A stretch of 64,000 bases of DNA, taken from NCBI RefSeq assembly GCF_000428945.1, contig NZ_AUAX01000003.1, positions 186,001 to 250,000 on the forward strand, written 5' to 3'. The notes under the pieces are model-generated. The model was not told the DNA's origin. It was given only the letters and a program-made list of their open reading frames with translations, and searched no databases. Each line of letters begins with the position of its first letter. The stretch's first letter is position 1. A program made the position numbers and the translations under genes. Shown piece by piece: positions 7,978-16,173 of this stretch. This stretch comes from Hamadaea tsunoensis DSM 44101 (GTDB taxonomy: Bacteria; Actinomycetota; Actinomycetes; Mycobacteriales; Micromonosporaceae).

Positions 7978-8409
7978 GTGTTCGAGAATCTGAACGGGTG
8001 GGAGTTCTTCGCGCTCCTACTGCTCGCCCTGCTCATCTTCGGCGACAAGCTGCCCCAGGTCATCTCCGACGGCCTGCGCATGCTCCGCAACCTGCGCAAC
8101 ATGGCCCGCAACGCGACCGGTGACCTCAGCAAGGAACTCGGCACGGACATCAGCCTCGAAGACCTCAACCCGAAGAACTTCGTCCGCAAGCACCTCCTGA
8201 GCGAAGAGGACGAGGCCACGCTGCGTAAGCCGCTGGAAGGCCTGTTCAACGACGTCAAGAAGGACGTGCAGGGCATCGGCGAGGAGCTGAAGGCCACCGC
8301 CAAGAGCATGGACCACCGCGAGCCGATCGCGACGCCGGCCAAGCACACGCCGCTCCCGAGCGACCCCACGGCACCCCCCGCAGCATCCCGCTACATCGAC
8401 GCTACGTAG
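7978..8409 (+). CDS. tatB: Sec-independent translocase subunit TatB
   Basis: This 143-residue protein has an N-terminal membrane helix containing the hallmark FFALLLLALLIFGDKLPQ, where the short hinge GDKLP replaces the usual GPE/KLP. An amphipathic helix (ISDGLRMLRNLRNMARN) follows, then a charged, Pro-rich tail. TatB forms the twin-arginine substrate receptor with TatC. The GTG at 7978 follows GAGAGGCGACGAGA. Position after htrA and before convergent mrp matches the mycobacterial order. Partners tatA and tatC are not in the window. Confidence 0.9.
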   Translation: MFENLNGWEFFALLLLALLIFGDKLPQVISDGLRMLRNLRNMARNATGDLSKELGTDISLEDLNPKNFVRKHLLSEEDEATLRKPLEGLFNDVKKDVQGIGEELKATAKSMDHREPIATPAKHTPLPSDPTAPPAASRYIDAT

Positions 8410-8529
8410 TCGGTGGTCCATTCCACCGGTGGTCAAGTCCCCCGGTGGTTGCTGCCCCTGATGGGCGGGCTTCCCCCGCGGTGGTTGCTGGAAAGGTTAT
8501 TGCCCGTTCGCCCTTCGGGCGAGACGAAG

Positions 8530-8621
8530 GCACTCGGCCCTTATGCAACGTCCGGCAGTTCAAGATCCTCAAACGCTTCGCGCTTGCGGATCTTGAACTG
8601 CCGGACGTCGCGGCCGAGTGC
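8530..8621. terminator. Nested hairpin between tatB and mrp
   Basis: An outer 10-bp stem GCACTCGGCC (8530-8539) / GGCCGAGTGC (8612-8621) encloses a perfect 19-bp stem, GTCCGGCAGTTCAAGATCC (8550-8568) with its complement at 8588-8606. Its loop can pair further (CAAACGC / GCGCTTG around TTC). Upstream lies a smaller hairpin TCGCCC-TTC-GGGCGA near 8508. No T-run follows. The convergent position suggests a bidirectional terminator or a relic of an inverted repeat; the arms differ from the ~80-bp palindrome family. Confidence 0.6.
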
Positions 8622-8641
8622 GGGGTGGAGATGTGGGTGAT

Positions 8642-9793
8642 TTAGCGCTTGGCTGGGCTTAGGCCCAGGGGTTTGCCTACGAGCGACTCTCGGCGGACCG
8701 AGAGGCGGTCGGCTACCTTCTGCAGGGCTTGCGCGGCTGGGGCGTCCGGGTTGGCCAGGACGATCGGCGTGCCTTCGTCGCCGCCTTCGCGTACGCGGGT
8801 GTCCAGGGGGATCTGGCCCAGCAGCGGGACCTGGGCGCCGATCAGCTTGGTCAGGGACTCCGCCACGGTGGCGCCGCCGCCGGAGCCGAAGACCTCCATG
8901 CGGTCGCCGTTCGGCAGTTCGAGGTAGGACATGTTCTCGACGACGCCGATGACCCGCTGGTGCGTCTGCAGGGCGATGGCGCCGGCCCGCTCGGCCACTT
9001 CGGCGGCGGCCGTCTGCGGGGTGGTGACGACGAGGATCTCCGCGTTGGGCAGCAGCTGCGCGAGCGAGATCGCCACGTCGCCGGTGCCCGGCGGCAGGTC
9101 GAGCAGGAGGACGTCCAGGTCGCCCCAGTAGACGTCGGCGAGGAACTGCTGGAGGGCGCGGTGCAGCATCGGGCCGCGCCAGACGACGGCCGCGTTGCCG
9201 GCGGTGAACATGCCGATCGAGATGACCTTCACGCCGTGCGCCTGCGGCGGCATGATCATGTCTTCGACCTGGGTCGGGCGGCCTTCCGCGCCGAGCATGC
9301 GGGGCACCGAGTGGCCGTAGATGTCCGCGTCGATGACACCGACGCTCAGCCCCTTGGCTGCCAGCGCGGCGGCCAGGTTCACGGTCACGCTGGACTTGCC
9401 GACACCGCCCTTGCCGGACGCGACGGCGTACACCCGCGTACGCGAGCCGGGCTGGGCGAACGGGATGACCGGTTCGGCCGCCTGCGGGCCACGCAGCGTG
9501 CTCTGGAGCTTCTGGCGCTGCTCGGCGGACATCACCCCGAAGCCGATCTGCACCTCGTCGACGCCCGCCACCGCGCCGACCGCGGCCGTGATGTCGTCGC
9601 GCAGCTTGTCGCGCAAGGGGCAGCCGGCGACGGTCAGCAGGATCGCGACGCGTACCGTGCCGCCGTCTATCGCGACGGACTCGACCATGCCGAGATCGGT
9701 GATCGGCCGGCGGATCTCGGGATCGTTGACGGTGGCCAGAGCGGTGTTGATCGCATCGGCGAGCGTCGTGGCAGGCGCGGACATGATGCCCAT
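8642..9793 (-). CDS. mrp: Mrp/ApbC/NBP35-family iron-sulfur carrier ATPase
   Basis: This 383-residue protein combines an N-terminal MIP18/DUF59 domain (about 1-95) with a deviant Walker P-loop ATPase (GKGGVGKSS, about 129-137). It has the family stretch IDADIYGHSVPRMLG and the switch motif LLLDLPPGTGD. Family members transfer Fe-S clusters in the cytosol. The CxxC cluster-binding pair found in many homologues is not seen near the C-terminus, as in a subset of Mrp proteins. The start at 9793 has GGGGACGG upstream; an ATG at 9784 is an alternative. Confidence 0.92.
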   Translation of the reverse strand: MGIMSAPATTLADAINTALATVNDPEIRRPITDLGMVESVAIDGGTVRVAILLTVAGCPLRDKLRDDITAAVGAVAGVDEVQIGFGVMSAEQRQKLQSTLRGPQAAEPVIPFAQPGSRTRVYAVASGKGGVGKSSVTVNLAAALAAKGLSVGVIDADIYGHSVPRMLGAEGRPTQVEDMIMPPQAHGVKVISIGMFTAGNAAVVWRGPMLHRALQQFLADVYWGDLDVLLLDLPPGTGDVAISLAQLLPNAEILVVTTPQTAAAEVAERAGAIALQTHQRVIGVVENMSYLELPNGDRMEVFGSGGGATVAESLTKLIGAQVPLLGQIPLDTRVREGGDEGTPIVLANPDAPAAQALQKVADRLSVRRESLVGKPLGLSPAKR

Positions 9794-9854
9794 GCTACGT
9801 CCGTCCCCGTGCGTACCCGGCCGCGGCGGCGTCCCGTGTGACGGATCACGACCG

Positions 9855-10340
9855 TCAGGGCAGGCTGCCTGCCTCGACGAGCCGGGCGAAGCGGCGCAGC
9901 GTCTGCTTGAAGGCCGTCTTCGAGCCGGGCCACAGCACCGGCCAGATCACCTTCCCGGCCGCGCCCGCCGGAAGTTGGAACCATTCGTGCCAGACCACCT
10001 GCGTACGCCCGCCCGCCATGGGAGTGCAGCGCAGCACGCCGGGGCCGCGAAGGATCTTGCCGCAGTGCATGACCCGCAGCTCATAGGGTGCGTCGATCCG
10101 CTCCACCCGCATCTCGTCGCGCAACTGCGCCGGTCCCGCGGCGGTGATCGCCTCGATCAGGCTGCCCTCGCCGCCGTCGCCCTCGACGATGCGTACCTTG
10201 GTCAGCGGGATCCATTCGCCTTGGCGTTCCCAGGCGAGGAACGCGGCGAAGACGCGCTCCGCCGGGGCGTTGACGATGACGGTCGCCGTCACCTCACCCG
10301 TCCCGGACCCCTGCGGGGGGACGGGCTCGGACGGGGTCAC
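9855..10340 (-). CDS. SRPBCC (START-like) family protein
   Basis: This 161-residue protein has the polyketide cyclase/START-like fold: an initial strand TATVIVNAPAERVFAAFLAWERQGEW, a curved sheet and the long C-terminal helix (KTAFKQTLRRFARLVEAG) that closes the ligand cavity. Such proteins bind hydrophobic ligands or are enzymes of varied function; the ligand cannot be told. The GTG start overlaps the stop of the upstream DivIVA-domain gene by 4 bp (GTGA), so the two are co-translated. Confidence 0.85.
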   Translation of the reverse strand: MTPSEPVPPQGSGTGEVTATVIVNAPAERVFAAFLAWERQGEWIPLTKVRIVEGDGGEGSLIEAITAAGPAQLRDEMRVERIDAPYELRVMHCGKILRGPGVLRCTPMAGGRTQVVWHEWFQLPAGAAGKVIWPVLWPGSKTAFKQTLRRFARLVEAGSLP

Positions 10341-10987
10341 CCGCGGCTCACCACCCGGTCGGTGTCGCTCTCGTCCTCGGCCGAGGGCTTCGCGTCCGCC
10401 TGCTCCTGCGCGTCCGTCGGGTGGTCGGCCTCGTCGTCCGCCTTGGCGGCCTTGGCCGGCGGCCACGGCGCGAACGGGCCGTCCGGCATCTCGTCGTCGG
10501 TCGGCTCGACGGCCTCGGCCGGCGCGGACTCGGTGGACCGCTCCAGGTCGCCGAGGTCGATCAGGCCGCCGCTGCGGATCGGCGAGTTCTCCGGCTTGTC
10601 GTCGGCTTCGCCGGGCACGGCACCCTCGCCGAGCGCGGCGAGGCGGGCGGCGCGCAGTGCGTCCGCGTCCTCGACCCGGCCGTCGCGCAGCGCCTCGACC
10701 TCGGCGGTCAGCACGCTCACCAGCTCGTCCTTGTAGCCGATGTCGTAGGCCACCCGCTTCAGGGCCTTGTCCACCTGCTCCATCCGGTAGCCGCGCAGCG
10801 CGAGGTCGAATGTCGCCTTCGTGACATCTTGCTCGATCAGGGGACGGCTGGCGGGCAGCGGAACGCCGCGGCCGTCCGGCTCCACCTCACGTAGCCCGGG
10901 GTCACCCCCACTGACCAGCACCATCACGCCGAAGACGACAGCGCCGACGGTGAGCGCGACGACAAGCAGGAGCAGCACTTGAGCCAT
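10337..10987 (-). CDS. DivIVA-domain membrane protein
   Basis: This 216-residue protein starts with a single membrane helix (about 2-24). A short DivIVA-like coiled region follows (VTKATFDLALRGYRMEQVDKAL, about 54-75), then an Asp/Glu/Pro-rich disordered C-terminus. The motif FDLALRGYRMEQVD matches the membrane-binding DivIVA/Wag31 signature in short actinobacterial homologues. A role in cell-pole or envelope organisation is inferred from the family. It is the first gene of a two-gene unit with the SRPBCC protein. Confidence 0.85.
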   Translation of the reverse strand: MAQVLLLLVVALTVGAVVFGVMVLVSGGDPGLREVEPDGRGVPLPASRPLIEQDVTKATFDLALRGYRMEQVDKALKRVAYDIGYKDELVSVLTAEVEALRDGRVEDADALRAARLAALGEGAVPGEADDKPENSPIRSGGLIDLGDLERSTESAPAEAVEPTDDEMPDGPFAPWPPAKAAKADDEADHPTDAQEQADAKPSAEDESDTDRVVSRG

Positions 10988-11078
10988 GCCTGCGATGGTG
11001 GCACGAACGGGGGGCAGAAAGCGACCCTGCCACCCGAAAAATCGGGCCTCCTCGAAGGGTTGTCAGGTCCCGCCCGAC

Positions 11079-11453
11079 TCACTGCCAGACGAGGACGCGC
11101 TTACGCCAGGCGTAGAGCAGGCCGAGGGCGAGAATGCCAACAAAAATGGCCATTTCCATCACGGCCGGCACCCCCTGGCGGAGGTAGACGACCGCCCACG
11201 GGAACAGGAACACCGCTTCCACGGCGAAAAGCAGGTAAAGGTACGCATACAGGTAATACCGGATGTGCACCTGGGCCCAGCCGCCCCCGACGGGGTCGAG
11301 TCCGCATTCATAGGTCTCGAACTTTCCGGCCGGCTCGGCGGGCCGGGCGGGACTCAGCAACCGGTTGGCCCCGAACGCGACGCCGAAGAAGGCCGCCGCC
11401 ACGAGCAGCAGTACGCCGAGAAGGGCGTACGAACCCAGGTAGCCGTCCACCAC
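11079..11453 (-). CDS. nuoA: NADH-quinone oxidoreductase subunit A, stand-alone
   Basis: This 124-residue protein has three membrane helices and the NuoA signature KFETYECGLDPVGG ... YYLYAYLYLLFAVEAVFLFPWAV. NuoA is a membrane subunit of respiratory complex I. No nuoB or other complex I gene is adjacent; instead a DivIVA-domain gene lies downstream and korAB is divergent upstream. It may be a second nuoA copy serving a ferredoxin-linked complex I variant, or a remnant. Its residues look intact, so decay is not evident. Confidence 0.9.
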   Translation of the reverse strand: MVDGYLGSYALLGVLLLVAAAFFGVAFGANRLLSPARPAEPAGKFETYECGLDPVGGGWAQVHIRYYLYAYLYLLFAVEAVFLFPWAVVYLRQGVPAVMEMAIFVGILALGLLYAWRKRVLVWQ

Positions 11454-11591
11454 CGCAGCCTAACGGACGTCCGCACCGTGGTTCACTCTGGCGGACCGGC
11501 CCGTCGGCGTGACAGCGTGGTAACCGACGTACTCTTTTCCGCGTAACAGGATTTCCCGGTGGCTTGGTAGGGAATGCAGGAGGCACACAAG

Positions 11592-13436
11592 GTGGCCAAG
11601 GAGACTCAGCAGCTCGATCGCGTGGTGATCCGGTTCGCCGGTGACTCGGGCGACGGCATGCAGCTGACGGGCGACAGGTTCACGTCCGAGACGGCCCAGC
11701 TCGGCAACGACATCTCGACGTTGCCCAACTTCCCCGCCGAGATCCGGGCACCAGCCGGTACGCTGCCCGGCGTCTCCAGCTTCCAGGTGCACTTCGCCGA
11801 TTTCGACATCCTGACCCCGGGCGACGCCCCGAACGTGCTGGTGGCGATGAACCCGGCAGCGCTCAAGGCGAACCTGACCGACCTGCCGCGCGGCGCGACG
11901 ATCATCGTGAACACCGACGAGTTCACCAAGCGCAACCTGGTGAAGGTCGGCTACGAGAAGTCCCCGCTGGACGACGGATCGCTGGCCTCGTACCACGTGC
12001 ACCCGGTGGCGCTGACCAGCATGACCGTGGGCGCCCTCGCCGATCACCCGATCAGCAAGAAGGACGCCGAGCGGGCCAAGAACATGTTCGCGCTGGGCAT
12101 GCTGAGCTGGCTGTACTCCCGGCCGCACGCCTCGACGCTGGAGTTCCTGCGCAAGAAGTTCGCCGCCCGGCCGGAACTGGTGGCGGCCAACATCGCCGCG
12201 TTCGAGGCGGGCTGGTCGTTCGGCGAGACGACGGAGGCCTTCGCCGTCCGCTACGAGGTCAAGCCGGCCCGCATGCACACCGGCCGCTACCGCAACATCA
12301 CCGGCAACACCGGTCTCGCCCTCGGCCTCGTCGCCGCCGGCGTACGCGCGAAGCTGCCGGTCGTGCTGGGCGCGTACCCGATCACGCCGGCCTCGGACAT
12401 CCTGCACGAGCTGAGCAAGCACAAGAAGTTCGGCGTGACGACGGTGCAGGCCGAGGACGAGATCGCGGCGGCCGGCATCGCGCTCGGCGCCTCGTACGGC
12501 GGCTCGCTCGGCATCACCACGACGAGCGGCCCCGGCGTCGCGCTGAAGAGCGAGACGATCTCGCTGGCCCTCATGCTGGAGCTGCCGCTGGTCGTCATCG
12601 ACGTGCAGCGGGCGGGTCCGTCGACCGGCATGCCGACCAAGACCGAGCAGGCCGACCTGAACATGGCGCTGTACGGCCGGCACGGCGAGGCGCCGGTGGC
12701 CGTGATCGCGCCGCGGTCGCCCGCCGACTGCTTCGACGCGGCGATCGAGGCCTGCCGGATCGCGCTGACCTACCGCACGCCGGTGCTGCTGCTGTCGGAC
12801 GGCTACATCGCCAACGGCTCCGAGCCGTGGCTGCTGCCGGTCGTCGAGGATCTGCCCGACCTGCGGGTCGAGTTCGCCTCCGAGCCCAACGGCGAGGACG
12901 GCAAGTTCCTGCCCTACCTGCGCGATCCCGAGACGCTGGCCCGCCCGTGGGCCGTCCCCGGTACGCCCGGCCTCGAGCACCGCATCGGCGGTCTGGAGAA
13001 GAAGGACATCACCGGCGACATCTCCTACGACCCGGCCAACCACGACTTCATGGTGCGTACGCGGGCCGCCCGCATCGAGCGCATCCGGGTCGAGGACGTG
13101 GCGGTGGAGGATCCGTCGGGTCAGGCCAAGGTGCTCGTGCTCGGCTGGGGCTCGACGTTCGGCCCGATCGGTGCGGCCTGCCGTGATCTGCGCCAGCGCG
13201 GGCTGAACATCGCCCAGGCCCACCTGCGTCACCTGAACCCGTTGCCGGCCAACCTTTCCCAGGTGCTCGGCGCGTACGACAAGGTGGTCATCCCGGAGAT
13301 GAACCTGGGCCAGCTGGCCCAGCTGATCCGCGGCCGGTTCGGGACCGACGTGATCGCCTACAACCAGGTACGCGGCTTGCCGTTCACCTCTTCGGAGCTG
13401 GCGGCGATGCTGGAGGAGGTCGTGAAGAATGTCTAG
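11592..13436 (+). CDS. korA: 2-oxoacid:ferredoxin oxidoreductase, alpha subunit
   Basis: This 614-residue subunit fuses the gamma-type domain (about 10-190, RFAGDSGDGMQLTGDRF) to the alpha pyrimidine-binding domain (from about 220, AYPITPASDILHELS) and a C-terminal transketolase-like domain (VLVLGWGSTFGP). With KorB it oxidises 2-oxoglutarate or a related 2-oxoacid to the acyl-CoA, reducing ferredoxin. The GTG at 11592 is chosen because AGGAGG stands 9 bp upstream; a spurious ATG overlaps that site. The stop overlaps korB by 8 bp. Confidence 0.92.
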   Translation: MAKETQQLDRVVIRFAGDSGDGMQLTGDRFTSETAQLGNDISTLPNFPAEIRAPAGTLPGVSSFQVHFADFDILTPGDAPNVLVAMNPAALKANLTDLPRGATIIVNTDEFTKRNLVKVGYEKSPLDDGSLASYHVHPVALTSMTVGALADHPISKKDAERAKNMFALGMLSWLYSRPHASTLEFLRKKFAARPELVAANIAAFEAGWSFGETTEAFAVRYEVKPARMHTGRYRNITGNTGLALGLVAAGVRAKLPVVLGAYPITPASDILHELSKHKKFGVTTVQAEDEIAAAGIALGASYGGSLGITTTSGPGVALKSETISLALMLELPLVVIDVQRAGPSTGMPTKTEQADLNMALYGRHGEAPVAVIAPRSPADCFDAAIEACRIALTYRTPVLLLSDGYIANGSEPWLLPVVEDLPDLRVEFASEPNGEDGKFLPYLRDPETLARPWAVPGTPGLEHRIGGLEKKDITGDISYDPANHDFMVRTRAARIERIRVEDVAVEDPSGQAKVLVLGWGSTFGPIGAACRDLRQRGLNIAQAHLRHLNPLPANLSQVLGAYDKVVIPEMNLGQLAQLIRGRFGTDVIAYNQVRGLPFTSSELAAMLEEVVKNV

Positions 13437-14460
13437 TGTCCCGGTGCAGCTGTCCGCGAAGGACTTCAAGTCCGACCAGGAGGTGCGCTGGTGCCCCGGG
13501 TGCGGTGACTACGCGATCCTGGCCGCGATGCAGGGCTTCCTGCCCGAGCTGGGCATCAACCGCGAGAAGATCGTCTTCGTCTCCGGCATCGGCTGCTCGT
13601 CGCGGTTCCCGTACTACCTGAACACCTACGGCATGCACTCGATCCACGGCCGGGCGCCGGCGATCGCGACCGGCCTGTCGGTGTCGCGGCCGGACCTCAG
13701 CGTCTGGGTCGTGACCGGGGACGGCGACGCGCTCTCGATCGGCGGCAACCATCTGATCCACGCGTTGCGGCGCAACGTCAACCTGAAGATCCTGCTGTTC
13801 AACAACAAGATCTACGGCTTGACGAAGGGCCAGTACTCGCCGACCTCGGAGCTGGGGAAGATCACGAAGTCGACGCCGTACGGCTCGGCGGACTCCCCGT
13901 TCAACCCGATCTCGCTCGCGCTCGGCGCCGAGGCCTCGTTCGTGGCGCGCACGATCGACTCGGACCGCAAGCACCTGCAGTCGGTGCTGCGGGCGGCCGC
14001 GGAGCACGAAGGCTCGGCGTTCGTGGAGATCTACCAGAACTGCAACATCTTCAACGACGGCGCCTTCGACGTGCTCAAGGACCCGGAGACGCGGGACGCG
14101 TACCTGATCGGCCTGCAGCACGGGGAGCCGATCACGTTCGGCAAGGACCGCGAGTGGTGTGTCGTGCACCCGCCCGGCGCCTTCGGCCTGGAGGTCCGCC
14201 GTACGTCCGAAGTGGACGAGCGGGAGATCGTCGTGCACGACGCGACCGTGGCCGAGCCCGCGTACGCGTTCGCGCTGTCCCGGCTGCCCGGCGGCGACCT
14301 GCGGCACACCCCGATCGGCGTCTTCCGGTCGGTCGGCCGGCCGACGTACGACGCGATCGTGCAGGAGCAGGTCGCGACGGCCCAGGCGAAGCTCGGCGGC
14401 ACGGCCGAGGAGGAGCTGGCGAACCTGCTCAACGCCGGCGACACCTGGTCCATCGACTGA
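13429..14460 (+). CDS. korB: 2-oxoacid:ferredoxin oxidoreductase, beta subunit
   Basis: This 343-residue thiamine-diphosphate subunit shows the cysteine motif RWCPGCGDYAIL near residue 22, a further conserved Cys (GIGCSSRFPYY) and the ThDP/Mg motif GDGDALSIGGNHLIHALRRN. The segment NNKIYGLTKGQYSPTS is typical of the family. It pairs with KorA in a two-subunit ferredoxin-reducing enzyme. No ferredoxin gene is visible nearby. A strong bidirectional terminator follows 12 bp after the stop. Confidence 0.93.
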   Translation: MSSVPVQLSAKDFKSDQEVRWCPGCGDYAILAAMQGFLPELGINREKIVFVSGIGCSSRFPYYLNTYGMHSIHGRAPAIATGLSVSRPDLSVWVVTGDGDALSIGGNHLIHALRRNVNLKILLFNNKIYGLTKGQYSPTSELGKITKSTPYGSADSPFNPISLALGAEASFVARTIDSDRKHLQSVLRAAAEHEGSAFVEIYQNCNIFNDGAFDVLKDPETRDAYLIGLQHGEPITFGKDREWCVVHPPGAFGLEVRRTSEVDEREIVVHDATVAEPAYAFALSRLPGGDLRHTPIGVFRSVGRPTYDAIVQEQVATAQAKLGGTAEEELANLLNAGDTWSID

Positions 14461-14472
14461 CGGCGAGTGCAG

Positions 14473-14506
14473 AAAAGGGGGACCCTTCGCGGGGTCCCCC
14501 TTCTTC
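14473..14506. terminator. Bidirectional intrinsic terminator after korB
   Basis: GGGGGACCC (14477-14485) pairs with GGGTCCCCC (14492-14500) around a TTCGCG loop. AAAA precedes the stem and TTCTT follows it, so a T-tract exists on both strands. It sits between the converging korB and acetyltransferase genes. Confidence 0.85.
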
Positions 14507-14510
14507 GTGC

Positions 14511-15422
14511 CTAGGAGAGCACCAGCCGTACGCCGAAGTTGTCGTAGCCGAGCCGGTCGAACGAGCGCACCATCGGCACGTTGTCCAGGTCGGTGTCGGC
14601 CGCGATCCGGGCCGCCCCGGACTCCGCCAGGTCGGCCGTGATCTCGGCGAGCAGGTCGTCGGCGTACCGGTGGCCGCGGTGGGCCGGCAGGACGCCGAGG
14701 AAGCCGACCACGGGACCGCCGTTGTTCGCCGACGGCATCGCGAATCCGACGAGGTCCCCGGTCTCCACCGAGTACGCGAGCTTCCACCACTCGCGCGGCC
14801 CCGGCATCGTCTTGTACATGTCCAGCGTCTCGGCCGCGAACTCGTCGAGCCCGTCGCGGGCCACCCGCGTACGCGTGTCGTCGTCGAGGCTGCCCTCGGC
14901 CGTCCGGCGGAACACGTCGAGGAACGCCTCGTCGGACGGCTCGGTCTCGAAACGCAGACGGGTCGAGCGGGGCGGTACGGGCGTACCGGTCTTCCACTCG
15001 TAGCGCAGGCGTTCGAGGACGTTCGTGAGCCCGGCGGCCTTCGCGGCGGCCGTCCGCGGTTCGAGTGCCGCCGACACGTCCGGGTCGGTACGCCAGCCGC
15101 CCGGCAGGAAGATGTGGTACTCGGCATGCGGTACGCCGGCCGCCCGGATCAGCTCCGTCCACACGGGAACGACGTCGGCCAGGGCGGGTACGGCGTACAG
15201 GCCGTCGAGGGCCAGCGGCTCGGTGCCGGACGGGAAACCCCACCAGACGGCCGCGGCGACGATGACGTCACCGTCGACGGCGAGCCAGGTCCACTCCGGA
15301 CGGTAGTGGCGGCTCTCCAGTTGCGCCTGATAGCGCGCGGGATCGGCGGTGTTGATCGACTTGTCGGCCAGCAGGGTCAGGATGACGTCGAGGTCGGCCT
15401 CGACGGCGGTGCGGATCTGCAC
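14511..15422 (-). CDS. GNAT-family N-acetyltransferase (two-lobed)
   Basis: This 303-residue acetyltransferase shows the acetyl-CoA binding signature in the C-terminal half (VGFLGVLPAHRGHRYADDLLAEITADLAESGAARI, about 235-270) and a weaker N-terminal GNAT-like lobe (VQIRTAVEADLDVILTLLADK). The final segment DNVPMVRSFDRLGYDNFGVR is typical of the fold. The GTG start at 15422 is preceded by GGAGGAAAC. The substrate is unknown. It is divergent from the phospholipase gene. Confidence 0.85.
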   Translation of the reverse strand: MQIRTAVEADLDVILTLLADKSINTADPARYQAQLESRHYRPEWTWLAVDGDVIVAAAVWWGFPSGTEPLALDGLYAVPALADVVPVWTELIRAAGVPHAEYHIFLPGGWRTDPDVSAALEPRTAAAKAAGLTNVLERLRYEWKTGTPVPPRSTRLRFETEPSDEAFLDVFRRTAEGSLDDDTRTRVARDGLDEFAAETLDMYKTMPGPREWWKLAYSVETGDLVGFAMPSANNGGPVVGFLGVLPAHRGHRYADDLLAEITADLAESGAARIAADTDLDNVPMVRSFDRLGYDNFGVRLVLS

Positions 15423-15612
15423 GTTTCCTCCAGAAGGAGGCGCGACCGCTCCGCTCAGGACTGGCGGAAGAGGGACGGACGCGCGCGATTCACTGAAAAG
15501 CCCATGGCGTCCTCCCTTCACTCAGGCGTTCCCACCGTAAACGATCTTCCCGTGAGCGTCAAACTCGGTGTTACATTGCTCGTCACCAATATCCCCCGCG
15601 GGAGGTGCGCGC

Positions 15613-16173
15613 ATGACCCGTACCCGTTCCCTCCTCGTGACCGTGCTGACGGTTCCGCTCCTCGTCCTCGCGACCGCGTCCCCGGCGCTCGCGGCGACCC
15701 TGGAACAGAAGGTGGCGGTCCTCACCAGCTGGACGCAGACCAGTGCGGCCAGCCAGAACGCCTTCCTGTCGGCCCGTTCGAACCAGGGCGCCTGGTCCGA
15801 CTACGGGTTCGACTGGTCGACCGACTACTGCTCCGACTCCCCCGACAATCCGCTGGGCTTCGACTTCAAGAACTCCTGCGCCCGGCATGATTTCGGCTAC
15901 CGCAACCACAAGGCCCTCGGGCTGTTCACCTCGGCCGTGAAGTCCCGTGTGGACAGCGCCTTCTACGAGGACCTGAAGCGCAAGTGCTCGACCTACAGCG
16001 TCTGGGTCCGCCCGGCCTGCTCCAGTCTCGCCTGGACGTACTACCAGGCGGTCAAGGCCTTCGGCTCGCTCGCCGCGGTCAAGCAGTCCGACCTCGACAA
16101 GGCGGCCGCGCTCAAGGCGCAGGGACTCCAGGCGCGGGAATCGGCCCGCGCTGCGGACGCGCGTATTCCGTAG
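15613..16173 (+). CDS. Secreted prokaryotic phospholipase A2
   Basis: This 186-residue precursor has a Sec signal peptide (RTRSLLVTVLTVPLLVLATA, cleavage after ALA near residue 31). The mature domain carries the catalytic pair His92-Asp93 in CARHDFGYRN, preceded by the Ca-binding region GFDWSTDYCSDSPDNPLGFDF, and four cysteines likely forming two disulfides. This is the bacterial/fungal phospholipase A2 fold, which hydrolyses sn-2 acyl chains. GGAGGTG lies 5 bp before the ATG. Its 3' end overlaps the convergent cyclase/ATPase gene by 62 bp. Confidence 0.9.
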   Translation: MTRTRSLLVTVLTVPLLVLATASPALAATLEQKVAVLTSWTQTSAASQNAFLSARSNQGAWSDYGFDWSTDYCSDSPDNPLGFDFKNSCARHDFGYRNHKALGLFTSAVKSRVDSAFYEDLKRKCSTYSVWVRPACSSLAWTYYQAVKAFGSLAAVKQSDLDKAAALKAQGLQARESARAADARIP

